Below are positions 1 to 8,524 of a DNA stretch of 64,000 bases, piece by piece. The stretch comes from Paenibacillus sp. P25. Lineage in GTDB: Bacteria > Bacillota > Bacilli > Paenibacillales > NBRC-103111. The stretch lies in contig CP085629.1 in the NCBI GenBank assembly GCA_024704175.1, positions 4,588,001 through 4,652,000 on the forward strand, read 5' to 3'. A model generated the notes under the pieces. That model was not told where the DNA came from, did no database searches, and was given only the letters and a program-made list of their open reading frames with translations. The position numbers and the translations under genes were made by a program. Positions within the stretch are counted from its first letter, which is position 1; each line of letters opens with the position of its first letter.

Positions 1-263
1 TCTTTGATTAGATCGTCGCAGAAAGTCGCTACGTCACTGCCCGTCACTTCGAGCACGCCTTTTCCCAAGGCCGCGCCCTCTTCAAAAAGATCGATAATCC
101 CCGAGAGCAAACCCGTTCCGTCCGTTAGCTCAACAGGGCCGACCTTAAAGAGATATTTTTGAATCTCTTTATAAACAATCTGATAATCCCGCGGGAGCGC
201 TTTAACACGCGCCACGTGTGCTCGCCACTCTTTTTTGCCTTCGATGATATCCCGTATTCTCAT
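1..263 (-). CDS. DUF1048-family protein, partial (runs off the window)
   Basis: Only the first 87 codons lie in the window. The visible protein starts MRIRDIIEGKKEWRAHVA and continues with YKEIQKYLFK and GLLSGIIDLFEEGAA, the pattern of DUF1048, small helical proteins of Gram-positive bacteria with no known biochemical role. The ATG at 263 follows a strong TAGGAGG site, and the TAG of that site is also the stop of the preceding gene, so the two are tightly coupled. It is the third gene of a padR-DUF1048-DUF1048 operon. Control by the PadR protein is inferred from that layout. Confidence 0.8.
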   Translation of the reverse strand, partial: MRIRDIIEGKKEWRAHVARVKALPRDYQIVYKEIQKYLFKVGPVELTDGTGLLSGIIDLFEEGAALGKGVLEVTGSDVATFCDDLIK

Positions 264-273
264 TTTTATCCTC

Positions 274-623
274 CTATTTACCTAATTTTTTAGCGATATT
301 ATGGTTGAGCTCGCTCACGCCACTTGTCACGAAAAGACTTTGCCCCTTGTTCGCCGGCCAGCGCTGAACAGAAGCCTTTGATATCGTCGCCCAACACCTC
401 TTGGACACTCTGACCTTCCGCCGCCGATTCTTCGAGCAGGCCAAGTACACCGTCAAGAATGGGCATGAGGTTGCGACCGGTGAAATCGGAGTGCGGCCAA
501 AGATAGACATTCATTTCTTTCCATGCCGCTTGATATTCAGCCGGCAGCTTTTGGGCTCGCACTTCAAAAGCTTTCATTTCCTTGGTCATGTCGGTCGCCG
601 GTGATTTTTTCCCAAAAATTCAT
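274..623 (-). CDS. DUF1048-family protein, two frameshifts
   Basis: Second gene of the padR operon. The start ATG at 623 overlaps the padR stop (ATGA), and the first residues read MNFWEKITG. A one-base excess near 595-600 moves the reading frame into MTKEMKAFEVRAQKLP. The body has the family blocks LWPHSDFTGRNLMPILDG, VLGLLEESAAEGQSVQEV and GDDIKGFCSALAGE. A second shift near 315-330 separates FRDKWRE from the tail SELNHNIAKKLGK. Both ends match what this family shows, so I read one gene of about 115 codons. Function unknown; likely cytoplasmic and PadR-controlled. Sequencing error is the likely cause of the shifts. Confidence 0.8.
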
Positions 624-957
624 TGTTTTTTCTCCTTTAACTCATTAATTTTCGACGCGACAAATTCCCATTTTTCCCAGAACCTCCGCATGGCTCCTCG
701 CGCCCCGCGTCGTTGAGCACGAAAAACTTGCGCGGCGGTCCCATTTCGGAGGGCTTCTTGCTGATCTCCACCAGCTTGTTTTTTTCAAGCCGGATCAGGA
801 TGGTATACACCGTTCCCTCCACCACATCTGTGAAGCCGAGGGCGTTCAGTCGCCGCGTGATTTCGTAGCCGTAGGTTTCTTTGCGGCTTATAATTTCAAG
901 GACGCGACCCTCAAGCACCCCTTTGAGCATTTCCGTTAGATTTTCCAGCAGAATCAC
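620..957 (-). CDS. PadR-family transcriptional regulator, one frameshift
   Basis: Small winged-helix repressor of the PadR group. Residues MLKGVLEGRVLEIISRKE, TYGYEITRRLNALGF, EGTVYTILIRLEKNKLVE and GPPRKFFVLNDAGRE form the PadR HTH and wing. Near 700 the frame slips. The other frame continues RRFWEKWEFVASKINELKEK to a TGA at 622-620 that overlaps the ATG of the next gene, so translation is coupled. The 957 start is GTG with a very close GAGG; no better start was found. It probably represses its own operon through the inverted repeat overlapping the -10 box at 987-1016. Confidence 0.85.
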
Positions 958-986
958 CTCTTGCTATTCTGTAACACTGGTATGAA

Positions 987-1035
987 GTATTACTTACTAC
1001 AGCTATAAAGTAACACGCAGTAGTTCGTTTGTCAA
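987..1035 (-). promoter_or_regulatory. padR operon promoter with overlapping inverted-repeat operator
   Basis: On the minus strand TTGACA (1035-1030) is followed after exactly 17 bases by TACTTT (1012-1007), a good SigA-type promoter for padR. The arms GTATTACTT (987-995) and AAGTAACAC (1008-1016) are inverted repeats with one mismatch and cover the -10 box. A further GTAACAC lies at 971-977. The placement suits autorepression by PadR; binding itself is inferred. Confidence 0.6.
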
Positions 1036-1153
1036 TAGCGTTTTCTCTGATACGGATATTACATTTTCAACGATCCCGCCCGTTAGCGCAACGCGGTCGC
1101 CGATACAGGCCGGCGACCGCTACGGTTCAGCATATCATCGCTGGGGTAAAAAC

Positions 1154-1180
1154 AAAGGGCACCTGATTCAGGCGCCCTTT
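1154..1180 (-). terminator. Rho-independent terminator after greA
   Basis: Inverted repeat AAAGGGCACCTG ... CAGGCGCCCTTT with one G-U pair. Read on the minus strand it is followed by TGTTTTT, so it ends leftward transcription from greA and the small reading frame after it. Confidence 0.65.
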
Positions 1181-1252
1181 CCCCTAAGCAAAATGCCGCT
1201 ATTGCTTTGTATAAATCCATCTTTGTTACTTGAATAACACTTTATCTACATT

Positions 1253-1357
1253 TTACTTAGCTTTGAGTTCATTAATAATATACGTTTCATAGATTTCTCT
1301 ATGGACAGGATCCTCGACAATGCATACAACGATCTTGGTCACTTCGTCTCTATTCAT
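1253..1357 (-). CDS. Possible 34-residue small protein directly after greA
   Basis: An ATG one base after the greA stop opens a 34-codon frame, MNRDEVTKIVVCIVEDPVHR and onward, ending in INELKAK. It fills the space between greA and the terminator. The acidic, protein-like composition and the tight spacing favour a translationally coupled small gene. There is no clear ribosome binding site of its own and I do not recognise the family. It could also be chance reading of the greA 3' UTR. Confidence 0.35.
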   Translation of the reverse strand: MNRDEVTKIVVCIVEDPVHREIYETYIINELKAK

Positions 1358-1358
1358 T

Positions 1359-1838
1359 TTAGATCATTTTGATTTCGAGCAGCTCATATTGAAGGTTGCC
1401 CATCGGCGCGTTTACGTTAATGATATCTCCTACTTTTTTTCCCAAAAGTCCCTTTCCGAGTGGGCTTTCGTAAGAAATTTTGTTCTCCGCTACATTCGCC
1501 TCAGCCGGACCGACAATACGGTATTCGATCTTCTCGGCGAATTCAATATCATTCAAGATCACATAAGAACCTACGCCGACTTCATTCAAGTCCAAACTAT
1601 CCGCATTCACGACTCGTGCCCTTTTTAACATCCGCTCCAGGACCAAAATTCGGGTTTCCATGTGTGCCTGGTCATCCTTGGCAGAGTGATACTCACTATT
1701 TTCTTTAAGATCACCATAACTAATCGCCACTTTCAACCGCTCCGCTAACTCCTTACGCTTGACTGTCTTGAGCTCGCGGAGCTCTTCCTCTATTTGTTCC
1801 AAGCCCTCTTGCGTCAATATCACTTCATCTTTACTCAT
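1359..1838 (-). CDS. greA: Transcription elongation factor GreA
   Basis: GreA binds RNA polymerase through the secondary channel and stimulates cleavage of the nascent RNA in backtracked complexes. The N-terminal coiled coil includes LTQEGLEQIEEELRELKTV and YGDLKENSEYHSAKDDQ; the acidic pair at the tip of the hairpin (DLKENSEY) is the catalytic region. The C-terminal FKBP-like domain includes SYVILNDIEFAEKIEYRIVG and SPLGKGLLGKKVGD. About 159 residues, normal for the family. I chose the ATG at 1838 (MSKDEVILT) because GAGGG lies 8 bases upstream; an in-frame ATG at 1853 is also possible. Confidence 0.93.
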   Translation of the reverse strand: MSKDEVILTQEGLEQIEEELRELKTVKRKELAERLKVAISYGDLKENSEYHSAKDDQAHMETRILVLERMLKRARVVNADSLDLNEVGVGSYVILNDIEFAEKIEYRIVGPAEANVAENKISYESPLGKGLLGKKVGDIINVNAPMGNLQYELLEIKMI

Positions 1839-1914
1839 GGTCTCAGCCCTCATTCCTTGTAGTCCCTACCATTTTACCCTATTTGGAACTACAATAGCTA
1901 AAATAATTGTTGGA

Positions 1915-2175
1915 TATTTTAAAGTGGCTGATGACAGTAAAGCCCGCGGCTATCGTTCGTCTGAAAACATGATCGCATGGTGTACTTACAGGCAAACTGA
2001 TGCAAAAACTGGTTATTTGCGAATACACCTCGAGGTGCGAAAGTCATCGCGGCGGTCTGAAGCATTCCCATTGGTCGGCAATCCACTGATCGAGGTCGTT
2101 GGCACGATATTCGAACGGATTGGCGACAACAGTCCACCCTGAGGCACGCCCTTTGTAGGGCTACAAAGCTCACTA
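1915..2175 (-). pseudogene. Remnant of a group II intron reverse transcriptase
   Basis: Spread over three frames on the minus strand are the hallmarks of an LtrA-type intron-encoded protein: SPTKGVPQGGLLSPI (RT motif 4), then NDLDQWIADQWECF, then TFAPRGVFANNQFLHQFA and KYTMRSCF. The catalytic YADD box that should follow is not recognisable. At least two frame changes separate the blocks, and neither the N-terminal RT domains nor the maturase are present. I read this as an old fragment of a mobile group II intron. The assignment rests on motif order only. Confidence 0.6.
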
Positions 2176-2328
2176 GATTACACAAAGCAAAAAAGCCGTG
2201 ATTTGCGGCGGCTCATGGGGAACATGGAGTATCTTTTTCTCAAGATGAGGATGTTTAGCAAATAAGCACCTATCGCCTCATTGCAGGCGGCGTGTGCTTT
2301 ATTTTTACGCAATGTACGGTTCCTCTCA

Positions 2329-2920
2329 TTATGGAATGATCTTTTCCAGTATTTCTTCAAGCGGCCGATGATACTGCTCCAGCAGCTCGGCGAGGATTCC
2401 CTTCCCTTCTTCCGATGTATCCAGCACCGCTCGAATCATTTGCGGATTGAACAGCTCGCCGAGAGGAACAGACAATGTATTTATTCCCCAATACAAGCCA
2501 TAAAGCTGGGAGTTGCCGTTCACCGTGCCCTCTTTAAGAAGCAGATTCATTACCTTCAGGCCAAAATCGACCCCTTTTGCGTATCTTCCACCAATTGTGC
2601 GCTCCCGACCAAGGCATACCCGCTTTGACCTCCTGGACCTCTTGAGGAGCCAGGTAGCCCTGAGGCGGACCGGCAGAATCCTCGTATTTGTCATAAAACG
2701 GGACGCTGCTCAGCGTCCGAATGACGGCAGGCACTCTGCCCGATTCGGGTATCTCCGAAGGAAACATCTCGTATTGCATATCCGGCTGCACGCTGGGCAC
2801 GGGCTTCCAAACAACGGTCGCCTCTTCCGCTTATGCGCCGATCGCTCCTGTCATTAGGACTTGTGCCCCCACCACAGCCGCAATGGGCTGCTCTTCTCCA
2901 GCTCATCCGATCACGCTCCT
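2329..2920 (-). pseudogene. Broken gene of unknown family
   Basis: Three minus-strand frames carry parts of one protein. A hydrophobic lead (AAVVGAQVLMTGAIGA, interrupted by a stop) is followed by VVWKPVPSVQPDMQYEMFPS, a region ending SVPFYDKYEDSAGPPQGYL, and a long C-terminal part with KGVDFGLKVMNLLLKEGTVN and a tail ending LLEQYHRPLEEILEKIIP. I do not recognise the family. The lead suggests an exported or membrane-anchored product. The internal stop plus shifts suggest real decay here, or several sequencing errors. It sits beside the intron RT remnant. Confidence 0.4.
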
Positions 2921-3325
2921 ATCCATTCTCTCGGTTTAAACCAATACAGATGGTTATATTCGGTATCCATGCCAAAGTTTTCATTTATATGTTAAACGTA
3001 AGGATTGGGTCGGATGTTGCCGGGAAAATCACTTACTGATGTTACTCCCGATTTTGACAATCCGCCGTTGACCTATCCCCCAATAGCTCCCACCCATCAT
3101 AACTAAAACTGATCGATTGCATCGGAATCTCGTGATTGTTGCTTTGTTCAGGGAAAGGTACACTTTGGTTGTGAAAGCGAAACATATGCAGCACCCGAGA
3201 AAAATACCGCTGAAAATCAGCTGTAATTGGCACTCCTAAGCAACGATTAATGCGGAGCGGCGCCCCTGGTCAAGCCAGGATACGGGTGTAACCAAATGAT
3301 CAATTGAAACTGAGGAGGCTTTCCT
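2921..3325. other. Intergenic stretch without a recognised gene
   Basis: About 400 bases between the broken gene and the MFS gene. A 63-codon minus-strand frame at 3042-3233 has no ribosome binding site and no family resemblance. Nothing else is supported apart from the leader of the MFS gene, with TGAGGAGG just before its start. Confidence 0.5.
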
Positions 3326-4490
3326 ATGTCAAACCGTCTGGTAGTACTTCTGCTGGCAATCGGCTCATTCGTTACCGGAACCGGAGAATTGATTATCGCA
3401 GGCATCATGGATTGGATCGCATCGGATTTGCGCGTATCCGTGGCACTCGCCGGTCAGCTCGTTACCGTATTCTCCTTGTCTTTCGCTATCGGAACTCCGA
3501 TCGTCATCGCCCTCACGACCCGAATAAACCGCAAAGCATTGCTGCTGATCACGCTTGCGTGCTCATTCATCGGCTGCATCGCTGCGGTGCTCGCCGATAG
3601 CTACGCCGTCATGGTGCTTTCGCGCGCCGTACTCGGAGTTTGCTCGGGCGTATTTAATGTGGTAGCTTTCTCCCTCGCGGCCAGCCTGGTTGCCTCCGAC
3701 AAACGCGGCAGCGCGATAAGCAGCATCCAGGTCGGATCCAGCGCTTCGCTTGTCGTCGGCGTTCCTCTGGGAGTCGTCATTGCCGGGCATTTCGGCTGGC
3801 ACGCCATATTCGGCGTCCTTGCAGCGGCAACGGTTATCATCCTGCTCGTGATCCTCCGAGTGCTGCCCGGCATTCCCGGCCAAGCGGCAGCTCTGGAGAA
3901 CGCGATGAACAGCATGAAAAAACCTCGTGTCATCGCCGCATTGCTGATTAATTTATTAAACGTCGTTGGATACTCTGTCTGCTATACGTATATCACTCCG
4001 TTTTTGCAAAGCATGGCGCATTTTACGCATGCATCGATCAGTGTCGTGCTGCTGCTTATGGGAATTTGCGGGATAATCGGCTCGCGCATAGGCGGTTATG
4101 CAACCGACAAATATGGCGTACCCAGAACATTGCTAACGCTGCTCGCCGTTCACGCCGCGTCTTTGCTGCTCTCCCCAGCCGCTGGCGCAGTCGGCGGCCG
4201 GCGACTTTGCGATGGTCGTCGTATGGGGAATATCCGCATGGGCCACCGTTCCAACCTCGATCTTTTATTTGATTTCGCTTGTGCCCGAATCGGCGGAAAT
4301 GGCCATCAGCCTCAATACGTCGGTGCTCCACATCGGTATCGCTTTAGGCGGGGCCGCAGGAGGGATGGTCGTCAGCCACTGGTCCGTCAATCAGGTAGGG
4401 TGGATCGGAGGGTTCGCTGTTACCGTCGGGCCGCTTGCGGCGGCATGTTCTTTGGCGTTCGGGCGAAGCAAGGCACTGCAAAAAAGCTAA
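3326..4490 (+). CDS. MFS exporter (DHA1 type), one frameshift
   Basis: Twelve-helix major facilitator, proton-coupled efflux type. It opens MSNRLVVLLLAIGSFVTGTG, then GELIIAGIMDWIASDLRVSV. The loop 2-3 region TTRINRKALL is followed by VLSRAVLGVCSGVFNVVAF, the motif-C-like stretch of drug:H+ antiporters, and IGGYATDKYGVPRTL lies between the two halves. Near 4170-4205 the frame slips, and the last three helices (VVWGISAWATVPTSIFYL to GFAVTVGPLAAACSLAF) continue in another frame to 4490. GAGGAGG precedes the ATG. Length about 388 residues, usual for DHA1. Substrate unknown. Confidence 0.85.
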
Positions 4491-4509
4491 AAGCGCTTAT
4501 GTAAAAAAA

Positions 4510-4543
4510 GCAGACCGCTGCGCTCCACACCACGGCGGTCTGC
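4510..4543. terminator. Bidirectional terminator between MFS gene and atoE
   Basis: Perfect 9-bp stem GCAGACCGC / GCGGTCTGC. The run of seven A on its left side gives a U-tract on the minus strand, so it mainly serves the leftward atoE gene. It also lies 20 bases after the MFS stop. Confidence 0.8.
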
Positions 4544-4591
4544 TTGATTCATTCAGGTTATGGGAAGGCGTAGACCCTGCTGGAGTTAGGA

Positions 4592-5966
4592 TCAGAAAAT
4601 CAGGAGCGCCGCACCAAATATCGTAAAACCGAACAACAAGGCCATCACGCAATACCCCATAATGTCCCGTATCGTTAAACCTGCCAAAGCTAGAATCGGC
4701 AAGGCCCAGAAGGGCTGGATCATATTAAAGACCCCCTCGCCGAATGCGACGGACATGGAAATTTTGCCGAGATACTCGGGTGAGGATTGTCCGAGCGCCA
4801 TGGCCGCTTGAATGGAAACCGGCCCTTGAACAGCCCAGTGACCTCCCCCGACGGAACGAACATGGTGATAATACAGGAACCGATATAGTTTAAAAAGGGA
4901 AGCGTATGAACGGTTGCCGTTTGCACCAGCTTGCTGGCGAGCACTGTTTGCAGCGGATCGATTCCTTTGGCCGGCACATACGCCATCAATGCCATAATTC
5001 CCCATATAAAGGATACTGCAGAAGCAGGGAGCCGGATGCTTTAGCCGATTCCGTAAACGCTTTCGCATAACGAATCGGAGTCCAATGAAATAGCAATCCC
5101 AATACGGTAAACAGCAAAATCATGGTATTAATCGTAATCGTTCCTTTTAAAGGACCGAAAAATTCATAAAATCCGGCAAACACAAGAATCAAGTTAAAGA
5201 TCCAAGCATTCTCCACCCTTCTCGCGAAGGTTTGAGGCTCATCCGGCTGGGCCTTTGTTTCGCTTGCGGTCGCCGTTTCCGCTTTTAACAACACCTTCCG
5301 ATCAATGAGCTTCATGTCGGCGGGAGCGATCCACTTCAGCATGAAGGGGAAGACGATCAGGATCAAAATCACCGGAACCAGATTATACAAGGTGAAAATA
5401 ACGCTTTGGACATTGACCGTTTGATTGGTCATCTTATAAATGATATTTAACGCGCTCGACGCATCTGCATTAGCCAATACGATTGAGCTGGATAAGCCGG
5501 ATGTCCAAACGATGAAGCCCATATAGGCGGCCGCCACTACATAACCGAAGTCCATTCGCTCGAGCCGCTTGGCGATCTCTTTTGCAAGAATCGTACCTAT
5601 GACAAGTCCTAATCCCCAGTTAATCATGGACCCGACGGCTCCCGTCAAAAAGCACAGGACAGCAACCTGCACCTGATTTTGCGGGATAGATGACAACCGC
5701 ACCAAGCCTCGTTTAATGAGGGGAGCTTGGGCCAATGTCGTTCCGCAGACCAAGATCAACGTCATCTGCAGGGCAAAGGTGAATATATTTTGACTTCCCC
5801 ACACCCCTTGATACCAGGCATGAATGACTCCGGTCACCGTGGTTTGCGGTACCAACCAGAAATTTAACCCTACAACGAGCAAAGTAAGAATAATCGCAAA
5901 CAGGTAGGGATCAGGCATATACTTTTGAACATATTTGACAAAAAAACGGGTTAACCTGGCAAACAT
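4592..5966 (-). CDS. atoE: AtoE-type short-chain fatty acid transporter, two frameshifts
   Basis: Multi-pass inner membrane protein of the AtoE family, thought to take up short-chain fatty acids such as butyrate or acetoacetate. It starts MFARLTRFFVKYVQKYMPDP. Blocks include YQGVWGSQNIFTFALQMTL, GAVGSMINWGLGLVIGTILA and FIVWTSGLSSSIVLANAD. Shifts near 5000 and 4840 move reading through YVPAKGIDPLQTVLA, then VSIQAAMALGQSSPEYLGKI, then FNMIQPFWALPILALAGL. Together they give about 458 residues, the family length. I chose the ATG at 5966 because GGAGGGG precedes it. It stands alone with its own terminator; no acyl-CoA genes are adjacent. Confidence 0.85.
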
Positions 5967-6147
5967 TTTATCCCCTCCAGCTTTTTTTCTCAAGTATTCG
6001 TGTAAGCCCTTTCATAATATGGCTTGGCAGTTCCGCGGCTACACCTAGTTTATAACGGGCGCATACCGTGGTGAAATTCAAAAATCGCATATCTGCCATT
6101 CCAAAAAACAATGGAAAAACTTTTGGTTCACCGCGCTGTCTGTAAAC

Positions 6148-6368
6148 GTTAAAAGACCATCCTATGCAAGCAGAGGCCGCTGAAAAAGTTCCCGCTGCGC
6201 GTGCGAATCATTCTTCCGATCGCTGTTGTTCCCGGATTTCTTAATTTTATCCGCTTTTAGCAGTTAAAATCCGGGAACAAAGGCGAACGCTGACGCTTCT
6301 CCAGAATGATTCCGCCCGCTGCGCTAGTTTTTCAGCGACCTCGTGAAAGCAAACAATGGTCTTTTAAC
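6148..6368. repeat. 221-bp palindromic MITE-like element
   Basis: Terminal inverted repeats GTTAAAAGACCAT (6148-6160) and ATGGTCTTTTAAC (6356-6368) match perfectly over 13 bp. Inside, long imperfect complementary arms continue: GCCGCTGAAAAA against TTTTTCAGCGAC, GAATCATTCT against AGAATGATTC, and TTGTTCCCGGATTT against AAATCCGGGAACAA. The RNA or single strand would fold into one long hairpin. There is no coding capacity and no clear target duplication. It fits a non-autonomous miniature element between atoE and the SDR gene. Copies elsewhere in the genome cannot be checked here. Confidence 0.7.
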
Positions 6369-6433
6369 CCGCTTGTTCATTGTTATTGTTATAGCAGGCA
6401 CCGCCCTCGGATACTTCTTCGCCGGGGGCAAAG

Positions 6434-7204
6434 TTACACCAGGCTGGACCCGCCATCCACAATAATGACCTGTCCCGTCGAGTAGTTCTCCCGCATGAGA
6501 TACAGGAAGGCTTCCGCGGCGTCCTCCGGTTCACCTACTCTGCCGACCGGGAGAGCCTGCCCGGCATGCTCATACATGGCGCTGCGCTCCGCCTCGGGTA
6601 CGGTGTCCCAGAGCTCGGTACGAATCATCCCCAAAGTAACAGCGTTGACCCGAAGCGGACGAAGCTCGACGGCGAGTGCCCGCATCAGTCCCTCTACCGC
6701 ACTGCAGATGCCGGCGATGACGGTAAAGCCTGCCTGCGGCCGGGTCCCGGCCATGCCGGATGTCAAGGTGATGGAACCTCCCGGCCGGATGTGCGGATGA
6801 CCGTACTTGGCGGCCAGCACGGCTCCCCAGTACCGCAGGTTGAAATATTGGCGGCCCGTTTCCAGGTCCGTTGCGTCGAGTGGTGCGATTTGCGGCGGTT
6901 CGCCGGCAGTGAATACCAAGTGATCAAATTCGCCGATCCGGCTGAAAAATGCCCGAACCTGCTCTTCGCTCGTTAAATCGACGGCATGCCCTTCCGCTCC
7001 CTGGGGCAGGCGCGCGAGCGCAGCATCCACTTTCTCCTTCCGGCTGGATACGACGACGACGGATGCCCCTTCCCGCGCAGCGGCCTCAGCCGTCGCGAAT
7101 CCGACTCCGGACGTGCCTCCAAGAAGGACCACCCGTTTGCCTTCCAAGGTACGGCCATACCCGCCTTGTCCTGTTTTGTTCAACTCCGTATGATTCCTAT
7201 CCAA
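6434..7204 (-). CDS. Atypical short-chain dehydrogenase lacking the catalytic Tyr and Lys
   Basis: Rossmann-fold SDR of 256 residues. The cofactor motif GGTSGVGFATA is at about residues 30-40, with SSRKEKV after strand 2, which suggests NADP. HLVFTAGEPPQ stands where NNAG is usual. The Ser of LTSGMAG is present, but the Tyr-x3-Lys expected 13 residues later is replaced (GFTVIAGICSAVEG). This is typical of a divergent SDR subgroup whose chemistry is uncertain. C-terminal YSTGQVIIVDGGSSL is normal. GGAGG lies 11 bases before the ATG. Divergent to the MmyB-type regulator at 7331, which probably controls it. Confidence 0.85.
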   Translation of the reverse strand: MDRNHTELNKTGQGGYGRTLEGKRVVLLGGTSGVGFATAEAAAREGASVVVVSSRKEKVDAALARLPQGAEGHAVDLTSEEQVRAFFSRIGEFDHLVFTAGEPPQIAPLDATDLETGRQYFNLRYWGAVLAAKYGHPHIRPGGSITLTSGMAGTRPQAGFTVIAGICSAVEGLMRALAVELRPLRVNAVTLGMIRTELWDTVPEAERSAMYEHAGQALPVGRVGEPEDAAEAFLYLMRENYSTGQVIIVDGGSSLV

Positions 7205-7330
7205 AATAACTCCTCCTTCATTCCTGGGAATAAGTCGATTATAATGAGGTCACCGGCTTGCAAACAGTCCAGCCGTTACAGTAGGATCCCGAATGCTAAT
7301 ATAAATAGTATCAGGATATAGGAGTGTGGC

Positions 7331-8174
7331 ATGGTGATGAATTCCGAAACAAGACGTAAAGAGCTTGCCGATTTTCTGAAAACCCGCCGTATGCGCTTAT
7401 CCCCCAGGAGGCGGGCTTGCCCGCCGGATCCACGCGCCGCCGGACGCCCGGCTTAAGGCGGGAGGAAGTGGCAAGCCTGTCCGGCATTTCCTTGCCGTGG
7501 TACACCGCGCTCGAGCAGGGACGGGATATTCAAGTGTCGGAACAGGTATTGGAGAGTCTCGCACGAACCCTCCGCCTAAGCCCGGACGAAAGTCGCTATT
7601 TGCAGGCATTGGCCCATCCCCCTTCCCTTCGGAGCGGAGCGTCGGGGAAGGCGCTTCGTTTCCTCCCGCTCTTCAAGCGATTCTCGACAGGCTGGGAACC
7701 TATCCGGCTTACGTGATCGACAGGCACTGGAATGTGGTCGCTTGGAATCATATGACCACCACCTTATGCGGAGACCTGAATCCATCCTCCGAAGTCGAAA
7801 GAAACGCGCTTTGGCGCACCTTCATGGTGGAGGAAATCAAGAAGCGCAACGTGAATTGGGACAACGCCGCTTCCAAGTCGCTTGCCCATTTCAGAAGCCG
7901 TTACGCCTTGTATATGAACGATTCATGGTACCGGGAGCTCGTTGACAAGCTGAAGGATGACAGCGAGACGTTCAGACAGTGGTGGGAACGGCATGAGGTG
8001 GCGGGGAATTTAGATGGGGAAAAGGTCATCCGCCATCCGGACGGCGGGCTGCTCGCTTTTCGCTACCATACCTTTAAAATCTCGGAAAGCCCCGAATATA
8101 TGATGATCGTATATACCCCGGTCGAAAACACTGGGACGGAGGAGCAGCTAGGAGAGCTGCAGAACGCCACTTGA
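7331..8174 (+). CDS. XRE-family regulator with MmyB-like ligand domain, two frameshifts
   Basis: DNA-binding regulator, N-terminal HTH plus C-terminal PAS-like MmyB ligand-binding domain. Segments in order: RRKELADFLKTRRMRLSP; after a shift in a run of five C near 7400 (six expected), LPAGSTRRRTPGLRREEVAS and GISLPWYTALEQGRDIQVS; after a second shift near 7620, ILDRLGTYPAYVIDRHWNVV and AWNHMTTTLCGDL, then FRYHTFKISESPEYMMIVYT. About 280 residues, normal. These regulators are commonly divergent from the SDR or oxidoreductase gene they repress, as here. The ligand is unknown. Confidence 0.85.
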
Positions 8175-8207
8175 TCGAAATGACGATAACCAGGAACAAC
8201 CATACGG

Positions 8208-8241
8208 AACCAGACTGCTTCCATAGCGGTCTGGTTTTTTT
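8208..8241 (+). terminator. Rho-independent terminator after the MmyB-type gene
   Basis: Stem AACCAGACTGC / GCGGTCTGGTT with one wobble pair, followed directly by a run of T. Confidence 0.8.
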
Positions 8242-8281
8242 GTATATTCGATTGTTTGTTACACTGTTTTAAAAAAGCATC

Positions 8282-8310
8282 TTTACAACGTAACAATGTT
8301 ATGTTACATT
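8282..8310 (+). promoter_or_regulatory. Promoter with operator palindrome before the small-gene/MFS operon
   Basis: TTTACA (8282-8287), 17 bases, TACATT (8305-8310). Between the boxes lies the dyad GTAACA (8290-8295) / TGTTAC (8302-8307). A related CGTAACATTGTTTTAC recurs at about 8482-8498, just before the MFS gene, and GTTACACTGTTTTA lies at about 8259-8272. Placement in the promoter spacer suits a repressor. Confidence 0.55.
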
Positions 8311-8334
8311 ATTTTATGCAAAGGAGGTCGACCC

Positions 8335-8524
8335 GTGAGATCCAACGCCTTTTTTCTGAAAAGCATGGATCAGAACTGGTCGCCGATCAGCTCGCCCTCC
8401 TGCATTCATAAGGTATTTATTAGGTTTGACAGGCGAACAGCCAATCAAACCCGGCATTGTGCTGCCTGAAGCACTCGAGAAACGTAACATTGTTTTACTA
8501 TTAAAAAAGGAGATGAATGCATAA
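8335..8524 (+). CDS. Small protein of unknown function before the MFS gene, two frameshifts
   Basis: GTG at 8335 follows an excellent AAGGAGG at 8321-8327. Reading needs one extra T in a run of six (8350-8355) to continue SEKHGSELVADQLALLHS, and a second shift near 8408 to continue RYLLGLTGEQPIKPGIVLPE and end LEKRNIVLLLKKEMNA. Its TAA overlaps the ATG of the MFS gene by one base, so the two are coupled. About 62 residues; I do not recognise it. It may be the product, or the truncated remainder, of the regulator that binds the GTAACA dyads. That is a guess from position only. Confidence 0.45.
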
